Assembly: GCA_035943195.1 (NCBI GenBank)
Contig: DASZCK010000119.1
Coordinates: forward strand, 1 to 18,611
DNA length: 18,611 nt
Direction: 5' to 3'
DNA from: DAIDKA01 sp035943195
GTDB lineage: Bacteria; Pseudomonadota; Gammaproteobacteria; Steroidobacterales; Steroidobacteraceae
Position numbers and translations under genes: made by a program
Part shown: positions 7,379 through 14,952 of the stretch, piece after piece
Numbering within the stretch: the first letter of the stretch is position 1
How the letters are laid out: the number at the start of each line of letters is the position of its first letter
The notes under the pieces: generated by a model
What the model saw: the letters and a program-made list of their open reading frames with translations, nothing else
What the model was told of the DNA's origin: nothing
Database searches by the model: none

Positions 7379-8251
7379 ATGGCAAGAAACCCGTGGGTCT
7401 TGCTGGAAAACCCTGCCGTGATGAGCGAAGAACCAAAGTCGCCCTTTCTTGCGGCCTATCTGCAACGCATCGGCTTTACAGGAACCGCCCGACCCGATCT
7501 TGAAACTCTCCAGCGACTGCAGCTGGCTCATGTCTGCACTGTCCCGTTCGAGAACATCGACGTGCAGCTTCGCCGCCCTGTGGGTCTGAGCGCTGATTCC
7601 TACATCGACAAGATCGTGCAACGACGACGTGGCGGCTGGTGCTATGAACTGAACGGCCTGCTGGACCGGGCGTTGCGGGAGATTGGCTTTGACGTGCTGC
7701 GAGTGAGCGCCGGCGTCATGCGCGAACGCCTCGGCGATATCCAGATGGGCAATCACTTATGTTTGCTGGTACAGCTCGATCAGCCCTATCTGGTGGATGT
7801 GGGTTTCGGCGGCAGCCTTTCTCAACCTTTGCCCCTGATTGAGGCAGAGCACCATCATTCGCCCTATCACCTTGCCCTGACGAAGCTGGGCAGCGGGTAT
7901 TGGCGCTTTTCGGAACGCGCGCACGGTGAGTCCTTCAGTTTCGACTTTTGCGTTGTGCCAGCCGACGAAGCACGCATGGCGCAGAAATGTGCCGAGCAAC
8001 AGACCCATCCCCACTCATCATTCGTCCTGAATCTCGTTGTTCAGCGACGCGTGGGCGATAGCCACTTAGCCCTGCGTGGCCGGGTGCTAACGACTTTGGA
8101 TAAGAACGGGGAAACGAAGACCACGCTGGCGTCAGTCGACGAACTGGTTGCCACACTTCGCGATACGTTCGACCTCGATGTGCCCGAGGTCAGCACCTTG
8201 TGGTCGGCGATCTGCGCCAGACACGACACCCTCTTTCGAGGACGTGCCTAA
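7379..8251 (+). CDS. nat: Arylamine N-acetyltransferase
   Basis: A 290-residue member of the NAT family, which moves acetyl groups from acetyl-CoA to arylamines, arylhydrazines or related amines. The catalytic triad is intact: Cys88 in RRGGWCYELN, His126 in GNHLCLLV and Asp140 in VDVGFGG. VPFENIDVQL (55-64) is another family signature. Start choice is open. ATG 7379 has a GGTGA site (7368-7372) at six bases and is used here, but ATG 7421 would give a 276-residue protein that begins like known NATs and leaves the 14-residue extension out. It is divergent from the arsR-type operon and shares its 5' region. Two AGTACC copies (7362-7367 and 7373-7378) lie just before the ATG. Confidence 0.92.
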   Translation: MARNPWVLLENPAVMSEEPKSPFLAAYLQRIGFTGTARPDLETLQRLQLAHVCTVPFENIDVQLRRPVGLSADSYIDKIVQRRRGGWCYELNGLLDRALREIGFDVLRVSAGVMRERLGDIQMGNHLCLLVQLDQPYLVDVGFGGSLSQPLPLIEAEHHHSPYHLALTKLGSGYWRFSERAHGESFSFDFCVVPADEARMAQKCAEQQTHPHSSFVLNLVVQRRVGDSHLALRGRVLTTLDKNGETKTTLASVDELVATLRDTFDLDVPEVSTLWSAICARHDTLFRGRA

Positions 8252-8341
8252 TCGTTATGCCCGCACGGCGATCAGCCCATGGCGGCCATCGTCTCCCAGG
8301 CGGGTTGGGTGATATTCTTCAGTCGTCGATCAGGGGGAGCG

Positions 8342-8905
8342 GTGAAAGTACCCTACGCAAAGAAGTGGCAGAAGGAAACGGACACACTCAGGAAGATTGT
8401 GCTCGACTGCGGCCTGAGCGAGGAGCTGAAGTGGGGCAAGCCCTGCTTCACCTACCAGGACAAGAACGTGGCAATCGTCATCCCGCTGAAAGACACGTGC
8501 GCGTTCTCGTTCTTCAAAGGCGCGCTGCTCAAGGACCCTAAGGGCATCCTCAAAACGATCGGGGCTGCGCAGGCAGGCCGCTGGATCAAGTTCACCTCTG
8601 TCGATGAAATTACGGCTGTGCAGCCGATCCTGAAAAGCTACGTCCGTGAAGCCATCAAGATCGAGAAGTCGGGGAAGAAGGTTGCCCTGAAGAAGGCTTC
8701 AGACTATGCGGTTCCCACGGAGTTGCAGGCCAGGCTTGATGCCGCTCCCAAGCTGCGCGCGGCATTCGAAGGGCTCACGCCGGGGCGCCGGAAATCCTAC
8801 ATCTTTCATGTCTCGGGCGCGAAGCAGGAGAAGACGCGGACGGCGCGGGCGGAGCAGTGTGTTCCAATGATCCTGAGCGGCCGAGGGTTCAACGAGCGCC
8901 CATAA
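8342..8905 (+). CDS. YdeI/OmdA-family protein (DUF1801-like)
   Basis: A 187-residue protein with an N-terminal DUF1801-like domain (KKWQKETDTLRKIVLDCGLSEELKWGKPCFTY, about 7-38, continuing to about 110) and a C-terminal OmdA-type region (about 125-187) containing AFEGLTPGRRKSYIFHVSGA and KTRTARAEQC. This is the architecture of the YdeI/OmpD-associated family, whose members are small cytoplasmic proteins with no firmly established biochemical role. I prefer GTG 8342, close behind GGGGGAG, because the family usually begins just before KKWQ. ATG 8279 in the same frame would add 21 residues that do not resemble the family. The gene is 90 bp beyond the acetyltransferase and may share its transcript. 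Confidence 0.82.
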   Translation: MKVPYAKKWQKETDTLRKIVLDCGLSEELKWGKPCFTYQDKNVAIVIPLKDTCAFSFFKGALLKDPKGILKTIGAAQAGRWIKFTSVDEITAVQPILKSYVREAIKIEKSGKKVALKKASDYAVPTELQARLDAAPKLRAAFEGLTPGRRKSYIFHVSGAKQEKTRTARAEQCVPMILSGRGFNERP

Positions 8906-8923
8906 TGAACCGACGGAAGGGAC

Positions 8924-8943
8924 GGAGGCGCAATTGCGGCTCC
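8924..8943. terminator. Dyad between convergent genes, possible bidirectional terminator
   Basis: GGAG-g-CGCAA is followed immediately by TTGCG-g-CTCC, a near-perfect inverted repeat in the 39-bp gap between two convergent genes. As RNA it folds on either strand, opening a few central bases as loop. There is no T-tract, so efficient intrinsic termination is doubtful. Confidence 0.35.
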
Positions 8944-8944
8944 C

Positions 8945-9490
8945 TCACCCTTCGGGTCCGTAGCCCGGCACCGCTCCGGATAGCCATAGGTCGGGCGTCA
9001 GGCGATAGATGACGTGTATCTGGCCCCAACGCGGCATGTCCTCGGCTCCCGCCAGCTGGGCGCCCAGTTTTTCCACGGCGCGACGTGAGCGCAGGTTGCG
9101 TTCGGCGACCGTGAAGCGCACCTCCCGCACATCCGTGAAGGCGTGTCGCAGCATCAGGCGTTTCATCTCCGCATTCGTCGCGCCGCCCCAGTGGCTTCGC
9201 GCCAGAAAGGTGTGGCCGATGGTGACCCGCTCCGCGGGCGAGTAGGTGTGGTATCGGGACCAGCCGATGACGGTCTGCCGTGTCCCGTCCACCGCGACCA
9301 GGCAGCCCTTGCAGCGCAGGGCATCCTCGAAGGCACGCGCAAATCCTTCGCGTGTGCCACGGCTGGCGTCGGGGTGCTGAGCCCACACCAGAGGGTCTAC
9401 AGCGGCACTGATCAGCTCCTCGAAGTCACGCGGCAGAAGCGGCCGCAATGCGATGTGGTCGCCCGTGAGTGTGGGTTGCAGGTCGAGCAT
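8945..9490 (-). CDS. GNAT-family N-acetyltransferase (RimJ/RimL type)
   Basis: A 181-residue acetyltransferase of the GNAT fold, acetyl-CoA dependent. It opens with LTGDHIALRPLLPRDFEEL (8-26), typical of the RimJ/RimL branch. The acetyl-CoA-binding part is GHTFLARSHWGGATNAEMKRLML (92-114), and the C-terminal signature is VAERNLRSRRAVEKLGAQ (128-145). Members acetylate ribosomal protein N-termini, amino sugars or small amines; the substrate here cannot be told. The ATG at 9490 lacks a clear Shine-Dalgarno site. It is co-directional with the Clp-N-domain gene but 66 bp downstream of it and probably has its own promoter. Confidence 0.88.
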   Translation of the reverse strand: MLDLQPTLTGDHIALRPLLPRDFEELISAAVDPLVWAQHPDASRGTREGFARAFEDALRCKGCLVAVDGTRQTVIGWSRYHTYSPAERVTIGHTFLARSHWGGATNAEMKRLMLRHAFTDVREVRFTVAERNLRSRRAVEKLGAQLAGAEDMPRWGQIHVIYRLTPDLWLSGAVPGYGPEG

Positions 9491-9520
9491 GGATGGGTCA
9501 GATGGGCAGTTAAGAACTCC

Positions 9521-9548
9521 ATTCTAGCAGCCGTGAAGGTCCTGAAAA
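9521..9548 (-). promoter_or_regulatory. Possible promoter of the GNAT gene
   Basis: On the minus strand TTTTCA (9548-9543) and TAGAAT (9526-9521) are 16 bp apart and would give a leader of about 24 nt. The -10 is good; the -35 is weak. Confidence 0.3.
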
Positions 9549-9556
9549 TCACCCGT

Positions 9557-10228
9557 TCAGGCAGGAGTGGGGCCTTCCACAGGACCTCCGCCTCCCTTCA
9601 CAAGGCCGTGGGTAATGTAGTTGACGACGTCAATGCGGATCACGCCCTGATCGCGAACCAACTGGACAGCGTGGCTGTTCTTCTCGGAGAAGAGCGCCAC
9701 CAACACGTTGAGGGTCTTGACCGGAGGGTTGCCGGACTGCTGAACGTGGAAAACGGCGCGTTGCAGCACGCGCTGAAATCCTAAGGTCGGGCTCGGCTTC
9801 GGATCGGCGCCGTCCGGCTGAAGCCCCACGTTATTGTCGATGTAGTCGGCAAGTTTTCTGCGCAGCTCGGCGATATTGATACTGAGCGCTTGCATCACTC
9901 TCGCTGTTTCGGCGTCGTCCAGCAGGAGGAGCGCCAGATGCTCCACTGTCACTTCCTCGTGCTTTCTCGCTTTGGCGTAAGCGAAAACCTGAGTCAACGT
10001 GGATTCGAGCTCCGCCGAAAGTGGCTTAGGAGACGTCGGCTTTGGGGCATCCTCGGGCGCAGGGGTTGTCGGTGCACGAATCGCGGCGGACAGCGTATTC
10101 CAATCGGCCGCGCCGAACGCCTGCGCGATCAGCTCCAGGCTCTGACTGACGGTAATCTTGAAACCCATGGCGGCGAGGGCCGCACGCAGCGTCTGCGCCA
10201 TGGCTTTGGCATCGCGAAAGTTGCGCAT
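9557..10228 (-). CDS. Stand-alone Clp-N-domain protein with N-terminal PF20066-like domain
   Basis: A 223-residue cytoplasmic protein. Residues 1-52 (RDAKAMAQTLRAALAAMGFKITVSQSLELIA and AADWNTLSA) match the short helical domain often annotated as glyoxalase-related (PF20066), found fused to varied partners. After a Pro/Ala-rich linker (53-68), residues 71-210 resemble the double Clp-N repeat that forms the substrate- and adaptor-binding head of ClpA/ClpC: LTQVFAYAKARKHEEVTVEHLALLLL and then FQRVLQRAVFHVQQSG, VKTLNVLVALF. No AAA+ ATPase domain follows, so it is not an unfoldase; it could bind Clp substrates or adaptors. ATG 10228 is used because AAGG precedes it at a suitable distance; the longer frame to 10384 adds a sequence without family resemblance. 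Confidence 0.8.
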   Translation of the reverse strand: MRNFRDAKAMAQTLRAALAAMGFKITVSQSLELIAQAFGAADWNTLSAAIRAPTTPAPEDAPKPTSPKPLSAELESTLTQVFAYAKARKHEEVTVEHLALLLLDDAETARVMQALSINIAELRRKLADYIDNNVGLQPDGADPKPSPTLGFQRVLQRAVFHVQQSGNPPVKTLNVLVALFSEKNSHAVQLVRDQGVIRIDVVNYITHGLVKGGGGPVEGPTPA

Positions 10229-10473
10229 ATCTTGATCCTTTGCATGAACAAAACGTAGGTGCCAGGGCTTGCGTTGCTGACGATTTTGTTCGAGCAAAGG
10301 GACTGAGGAACTCGCGATACGTTTACCGTACCCCTTAAGGGGCGCAAGCAGCAGGTCGTATCCACCTGCGCAAGATGGTCGCAAGGACGTGGTTCGGTGT
10401 CAAACCCCCGTCGACATTGTAAGGAATAGACGTAAACTTCAGGCTGTGACTGGGCTGGATCAAGTAGATCACG
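10229..10473. promoter_or_regulatory. Divergent intergenic region with palindrome and hairpin
   Basis: This 245-bp gap separates the Clp-N-domain gene (-) from the cytochrome gene (+) and must contain both promoters. It holds a perfect 12-bp palindrome CCCCTTAAGGGG (10331-10342), a hairpin GCAGGT/ACCTGC (10351-10356 with 10364-10369, 7-nt loop) and a widely spaced inverted repeat GAACAAAA/TTTTGTTC (10246-10253, 10284-10291). I found no convincing -35/-10 pair for either gene. Confidence 0.4.
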
Positions 10474-11505
10474 ATGGCATCGGACAAAATTGCTAAGGCG
10501 ACCGCGCTGATATTCTTCGCCGTCGCGACGCTCGGTATCGCAGTGACCGGCGCATTTGCTGCCGCGACTACCGAGGAACCATTGTGGGCCTACGGCTTCA
10601 CCACTTTGCCGTCCGCGCCGCCGTCAAAGCCCCCGCCACCCGGGCCGCCGCCCGACAACAAGACCCTGCTTCATGTAACGGGTTCGAAGTTGTCTTTCAC
10701 CCGTGCGCAGATCAGGGATTACTACGGACCCGCTGACTGGTTCCCCGAAGATCACCCGACCATGCCGGAGATTGTCGCGCACGGCAGAAAGACCGCCGCC
10801 GCGCCGATCATTGCCTGCGCCCTATGCCACCTGCCAAACGGCAACGGTCGACCCGAGAATGCCAATGTCACGGGTCTGACCTACGGATACATCGTTCAGC
10901 AGATGTTGGACTTCCGCAAGGGCGCGCGTCAGACCTCCGACAAGCGTAAGACCAACACCGGACTGATGAATGGTTTCGGCAGGGACATGACTGACGAGGA
11001 GGTGAAGGCGGCGGCCACTTACTTCGCCTCCATCCCGGCCAAGCAGTCAAGCAAAGTCGTGGAGAGCGATAGGGTGCCGAAGACTCGGCCCATTGGGGGC
11101 CTGTTCATCCCCATCAAGGGAGAGGGGCAGGGAATGGAAGCGCTCGGTAGTCGCATCGTTGAGGTGCCGGTGGATGAAGAGCAGACCGAAACGCTGCGCA
11201 ATCCACGGGTGCGATTCATTGCCTATGTACCCAAAGGCAGCCTTGCGAAAGGTGAAATCCTCGTCAGGACCGGAGACGGGAAGGTGACGCCTTGCACTGT
11301 TTGTCATGGGGCAGATCTGCGGGGACTCGGTCCGGTGCCCCGGCTGGCAGGCAATTCGCCCAGTTACCTGGCGCGCCAGCTTTACGACATGCAAACGGGC
11401 CATCGTGCCGGCGCGTGGACGCCATTGATGGCGCCGATCGTGGCCGGCCTCAGCGCCGGGGATGTGCTGGCAGCGGCCGCCTATCTCGGATCCCTTAATC
11501 CATAG
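10474..11505 (+). CDS. Exported diheme cytochrome c
   Basis: A 343-residue periplasmic protein with a signal peptide (about 1-30, cleavage near AFAAA). Two heme-attachment motifs are present: CALCH (115-119) and CTVCH (274-278), each in a class-I cytochrome c-like domain. Likely distal Met ligands are in the NGFGRDMTDEE segment (Met172 or Met165) and PLMAPIV (Met319). A Pro-rich stretch (about 46-60) follows the signal peptide. This is the cytochrome c4/c553-like diheme layout, used to pass electrons between periplasmic dehydrogenases and terminal oxidases. No dehydrogenase or oxidase gene lies next to it, so the partner is unknown. Start at ATG 10474; the ribosome-binding site is weak. Confidence 0.9.
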   Translation: MASDKIAKATALIFFAVATLGIAVTGAFAAATTEEPLWAYGFTTLPSAPPSKPPPPGPPPDNKTLLHVTGSKLSFTRAQIRDYYGPADWFPEDHPTMPEIVAHGRKTAAAPIIACALCHLPNGNGRPENANVTGLTYGYIVQQMLDFRKGARQTSDKRKTNTGLMNGFGRDMTDEEVKAAATYFASIPAKQSSKVVESDRVPKTRPIGGLFIPIKGEGQGMEALGSRIVEVPVDEEQTETLRNPRVRFIAYVPKGSLAKGEILVRTGDGKVTPCTVCHGADLRGLGPVPRLAGNSPSYLARQLYDMQTGHRAGAWTPLMAPIVAGLSAGDVLAAAAYLGSLNP

Positions 11506-11539
11506 GCCGCCCTCCGACTGCTTCTAGAGTAACGCTGTG

Positions 11540-11568
11540 TTGCGCGTCTCCGCACTCTGTGGTATTTA
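11540..11568 (+). promoter_or_regulatory. Predicted promoter of the BlaI-M56 operon
   Basis: TTGCGC (11540-11545) and TATTTA (11563-11568) are spaced by 17 bp. Transcription would start near 11575, inside the dyad at 11572-11583, giving a leader of about 22 nt with GGAGG (11583-11587). Confidence 0.5.
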
Positions 11569-11571
11569 CAA

Positions 11572-11583
11572 CTACATATGTCG
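11572..11583. promoter_or_regulatory. Possible BlaI-type operator
   Basis: CTACATATGTCG is an inverted repeat matching at five of six positions. It contains the ACA...TGT core that BlaI/MecI repressors recognise, and covers the predicted transcription start. A second ACA at 11568-11570 extends the pattern upstream. This position suits autorepression of the operon. Confidence 0.45.
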
Positions 11584-11596
11584 GAGGACGGCAAGC

Positions 11597-11974
11597 ATGA
11601 AATCGCCGCGGCTCAGTAAGCGGGAATTGCTGATCATGGAGGCCCTGTGGCAGCACGGTGCCTGCTCAGTCAGGGAGATCCAAGAAACCCTTCCTGGAAA
11701 AGATCGACTTGCCTATACGACCGTACAAACGATGGTCGCGCGGCTCGAGGCCAAACAGGCCGTACGCAAGACAAAGAAAATAGGCAATGCCCACATATAC
11801 GAGGCCGTCGTGACCCGCTCGGCGGCACAGCGTCGCCTGGTTGACGAGGTTTTGGGACTGTTCGGGGGGCGGGTAGCACCGTTGATGTCACATCTGGTCG
11901 ACACCGGCCGACTCACCCAACGCGACGTGGCCGAAGCGCAAGAGGCCCTGAGAAAGAGCGAACGGGAGGAGTGA
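11597..11974 (+). CDS. BlaI/MecI/CopY-family repressor
   Basis: A 125-residue winged-helix repressor. LSKRELLIMEALWQHGACSVREIQETL (6-32) and LAYTTVQTMVARLEAKQAVRKTK (37-59) are the family's DNA-binding region; the C-terminal third (LVDEVLGLFGG and on) is the dimerisation helix bundle. In the well-studied systems the repressor is cleaved or released when the BlaR1/MecR1 sensor protease is activated, and a candidate protease is encoded 3 bp downstream. ATG 11597 is chosen because GGAGG (11583-11587) lies ten bases upstream; the longer frame from 11537 would cross the predicted promoter. The gene leads a run of same-direction genes reaching at least 16148. Confidence 0.92.
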   Translation: MKSPRLSKRELLIMEALWQHGACSVREIQETLPGKDRLAYTTVQTMVARLEAKQAVRKTKKIGNAHIYEAVVTRSAAQRRLVDEVLGLFGGRVAPLMSHLVDTGRLTQRDVAEAQEALRKSEREE

Positions 11975-11977
11975 GTC

Positions 11978-13594
11978 ATGCTGTCTGCCGTCGCCGATCA
12001 CCTCTTGCAGTCAACGCTTTTTGCTGTCGGCGTCGGCATTCTGACCCTGGTGCTGCGCCGACATAGTGCCCGCGTTCGCTTCGGGCTGTGGCTTTCCGCT
12101 TCCGTGAAGTTCCTGGTGCCCTTTGCTCTGCTGACAGAAGTGGGCTCACACTTTCCCCGGCAGCCACCGAAACTGAGCCCGATCACCGGCGGGGCGCAGG
12201 CGGTCAGCACGCTGATCGACAGCATCACTGCGCCGCTGTCGGGAATCAAAGGCATGATCAGCCTCGCGCCTGTCCCGGCGTCTGGGCATCTCTTGCTGAG
12301 TCTCCTCGGAATAGTGTGGGCGTGCGGCGTCGTTGCAGTCGCTGCGTATTGGCTGATGGGTTGGCACCGAATCCGGCGCGCCATCGTAGCCTCCGACCCG
12401 GCCGCACTGGACTTTCCGATTCCTGTAAGAACCTCCACCGTCATGCACGAGCCGGCCGTCGTGGGCATTCTACATCCGGTACTCCTGGTACCGGTCGGAA
12501 TTGAGGATTGGCTGTCCGCAGGACAGTTGCGGGCAGTTCTGGCGCACGAGCGCTGCCATGTCAGACGACGGGATAACCTGACAGCCGCCCTGCACATGGT
12601 GGTCGAGGCAGTGTTCTGGTTTCACCCGCTGGTCTGGTGGCTGGGAACCAGACTCATCGCCGAGCGGGAGCGGGCCTGTGACGAAGCGGTGCTCGCGGGG
12701 GGCCACAAAGCGAAGGACTACGCCGCAGGAATCCTGCGCGTCTGCCAGAACTACCTCGAGTCGCCGCTGCGTTGCGCGGCAGGGGTGGGAGGCGGGAATC
12801 TCACCAGGCGGATCGAGGGCATTCTGGATCGGCGTGGGGTCGTTGGACTTAGCGCTCTGCAGATGATCCTGCTCAGCGGCATCGGAAGTGCGGTGGTCGC
12901 AGCGCCAATCGTCAGCGGACATATGGCCGCGCCGCTTGCGGACAGGTACGACAGCAGTAGCACGATCTTCAGAAACTACGAGGCAATCATTCCTGCCCCC
13001 ACACCCCCCAGTGACGAAAAGGATCTGGTTGTCGCGGCGGCGAATGGGAACCTCGCCCAGGTCCGAAGCCTTGTACATAAGGGCGTCAACATCGAATCCC
13101 TGGACGGCGCCTATACTGCCCTGACCCAGGCGGCCCAGGGCGGAAACGAGACCGTTGTCCAAGAACTTCTGGCAGACGGTGCGGAGGTGGAACATCGGAG
13201 AATGGGCGGCGAGACCGCGTTGATTCTCGCTGCCGGCATGGGGCATGTTTCCGCCGCCAAACGCCTTCTGGATGCGGGTGCGCAGATCAATGACAAATCA
13301 GATTCCGGCGACACCGCTCTGATGGTGGCATCGGCCGGCGGATATCAGGAGGTCGTCCGGCTTCTCTTGAGCAGGGGCGCTGATGTTCGCCCCGAGACCA
13401 GATTTGGCGACACCGCATTGCTGTTGGGTGCCCGCAGCGGGAACGCCGTGGTCGTGCGTCTGCTCTTGGATTTCGGCGCGGATTTTCGGCATCGGCGCTT
13501 TGACGGAGAAACCGCCCTCGATCTGGCGGCGCAAGGCAGAAATGTCGCGGTAGTTGAGACCCTGCTGCAGAAGGGCGCCGGATCCAAGCCATAA
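11978..13594 (+). CDS. M56 (BlaR1-like) membrane protease with ankyrin-repeat sensor
   Basis: A 538-residue protein. Residues 1-315 have the BlaR1/MecR1 M56 layout: membrane segments near 8-26, 36-55 and 105-127, a cytoplasmic zinc-protease domain with HERCH (190-194, HExxH) and the ERERACDEAVL region (229-239) carrying the third ligand, then a fourth segment (about 292-312). The C-terminus, where BlaR1 has a penicillin-binding sensor, instead holds about six ankyrin repeats (348-536; repeated AL-x2-AA-x2-G and LL-x2-GA phrases). By BlaR1 topology they would lie in the periplasm, unusual for ankyrins. The likely role is to sense a protein ligand and inactivate the BlaI-type repressor encoded just upstream. 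GGGAGGAG before the ATG lies in the end of that repressor gene, so translation is probably coupled. Confidence 0.9.
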   Translation: MLSAVADHLLQSTLFAVGVGILTLVLRRHSARVRFGLWLSASVKFLVPFALLTEVGSHFPRQPPKLSPITGGAQAVSTLIDSITAPLSGIKGMISLAPVPASGHLLLSLLGIVWACGVVAVAAYWLMGWHRIRRAIVASDPAALDFPIPVRTSTVMHEPAVVGILHPVLLVPVGIEDWLSAGQLRAVLAHERCHVRRRDNLTAALHMVVEAVFWFHPLVWWLGTRLIAERERACDEAVLAGGHKAKDYAAGILRVCQNYLESPLRCAAGVGGGNLTRRIEGILDRRGVVGLSALQMILLSGIGSAVVAAPIVSGHMAAPLADRYDSSSTIFRNYEAIIPAPTPPSDEKDLVVAAANGNLAQVRSLVHKGVNIESLDGAYTALTQAAQGGNETVVQELLADGAEVEHRRMGGETALILAAGMGHVSAAKRLLDAGAQINDKSDSGDTALMVASAGGYQEVVRLLLSRGADVRPETRFGDTALLLGARSGNAVVVRLLLDFGADFRHRRFDGETALDLAAQGRNVAVVETLLQKGAGSKP

Positions 13595-13632
13595 CGCTGA
13601 GTCGTGCGCGCGGTCTCGCAACGTGAGTCGCC

Positions 13633-14952
13633 ATGTTCGGCTATTACCTCGCTGAAGCCGTCCGCAATCTAAGACGCAACGCGTCGATGACACTGCTGAT
13701 GGTCCTCCTGATCGGCATTGGCATCGGTGCGTCGATGACAACGCTGACCATCTTTCGGGCAATGTCGGGCGACCCCATTCCTCAGAAGTCCGCCCAGCTA
13801 TTCACCCCGCAGATCGACATCTGCGGCCCAAGGTGCCAGCGCAGTCCTCAGGCCCGCTCCGACGGACTACCGGACCAGCTCACCTACATCGACGCGGTCG
13901 CGCTCATGAGGCTGCACGCCGCCGCCCGGCAGGCGGCGATGTATGCGACCGGCACGATGGTCGTGCCGTCGGATCCGCAGATCCCCCAATTAAGCGTGCT
14001 GGCACGAGCGACCTACGCCGACTTCTTCTCGATGTTCAATTTGCAGTTCGCGTACGGCGCTCCCTGGACCGCTGCGGATGACGATGCCCACGCGGCTGTC
14101 GCAGTGGTCACAACAAGCCTTAGCGGCCGGGTATTCGGCGGCGGCAGCAGTGTCGGAAAGGTGCTCCGTCTGGGTGGCAAGGACTATCGGGTGGTCGGTG
14201 TCACCAGCGACTGGGGTCCGTTGCCAAAGTTCTACGACCTCGGCGTCGGCTACTTCGGTGGTCCGGAGCAGGTCTTCATTCCGTTTACCCGCGCCGTTGA
14301 GGAGAAGATGGGACCCACGAGCCTTAGGTGTCTGCCGGGCTCGGACTCAGGCACCTGGGAAGGAGTTCTGCGCTCCGAGTGTATATGGATCGAGTTCTGG
14401 TCCGAGCTACCCAACGCGATAGCCGCACGGCAGTACCGCGAGCTACTGGGAAATTATGGCGCAACGCAACGGCACGACGGGCGCTTCAGTTGGCTGCCCC
14501 GTGTCCAGCTGCGAGACGTGCGGCAGTGGCTCAGGTATCACAATGTTGCATCAAGTGAGGTGAAACTGCTGGTGATCGCATCTTTCAGCTTTCTCTTCGT
14601 CTGCGTCCTCAACGTCATGGGTCTGATGCTGGCGCGAAACATGGCGCGGAGCGCGGAGATCGGCACGCGGCGTGCTCTTGGCGGCGCTCGGGGCGTGATC
14701 TTTGCCCAGTATCTGACGGAGGCGGGAGTTACCGGAATCTTGGGCGCCGCTCTGGGCCTCGCGATGACTTGGCTGGGATTGGCCTGCTGTCGCGCATTGC
14801 TGTCCAGGAGCATTGTTTTGCTGACAAAGCTCGAAGCCGGCGACGTCATGATCGCGGTAGTGCTGGCCACGGGCGTAACGGTGATTGCAGGGCTGTTGCC
14901 GACGTGGCGCGCAGCTCACGTGGAACCGGCTCTACAGCTCAAAAACCAATGA
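13633..14952 (+). CDS. FtsX/MacB-type ABC permease, first of a pair
   Basis: A 439-residue membrane protein with a type VII (MacB-like) permease plan: one N-terminal membrane segment (about 17-45), a large periplasmic domain (about 50-305), then three C-terminal segments (about 310-335, 355-385, 403-425). The cytoplasmic loop carries ARSAEIGTRRALGGARG, the usual FtsX signature that contacts the ATPase. The periplasmic part is the MacB_PCD type. Such proteins transmit force across the envelope or extrude peptides and lipids. No ATPase gene lies in this window, so the partner must be encoded elsewhere. The gene follows the M56-ankyrin gene by 38 bp and overlaps the second permease by four bases. 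Confidence 0.88.
   Translation: MFGYYLAEAVRNLRRNASMTLLMVLLIGIGIGASMTTLTIFRAMSGDPIPQKSAQLFTPQIDICGPRCQRSPQARSDGLPDQLTYIDAVALMRLHAAARQAAMYATGTMVVPSDPQIPQLSVLARATYADFFSMFNLQFAYGAPWTAADDDAHAAVAVVTTSLSGRVFGGGSSVGKVLRLGGKDYRVVGVTSDWGPLPKFYDLGVGYFGGPEQVFIPFTRAVEEKMGPTSLRCLPGSDSGTWEGVLRSECIWIEFWSELPNAIAARQYRELLGNYGATQRHDGRFSWLPRVQLRDVRQWLRYHNVASSEVKLLVIASFSFLFVCVLNVMGLMLARNMARSAEIGTRRALGGARGVIFAQYLTEAGVTGILGAALGLAMTWLGLACCRALLSRSIVLLTKLEAGDVMIAVVLATGVTVIAGLLPTWRAAHVEPALQLKNQ

Noticed and set aside
10246..10291. GAACAAAA/TTTTGTTC inverted repeat
   Set aside because: Only 8 bp with 30 bp between the arms; within chance for a 245-bp gap, so not listed as a finding.
11597..13594. A genuine beta-lactam resistance regulon (blaI-blaR1)
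   Set aside because: The penicillin-binding sensor domain is absent and replaced by ankyrin repeats, and the nearby hydrolase lacks the YxN motif.
14769..14948. Upstream start for the second permease
   Set aside because: It would lie inside the first permease gene; the ATGA overlap at 14949 and the N-terminal membrane segment fit the later start.
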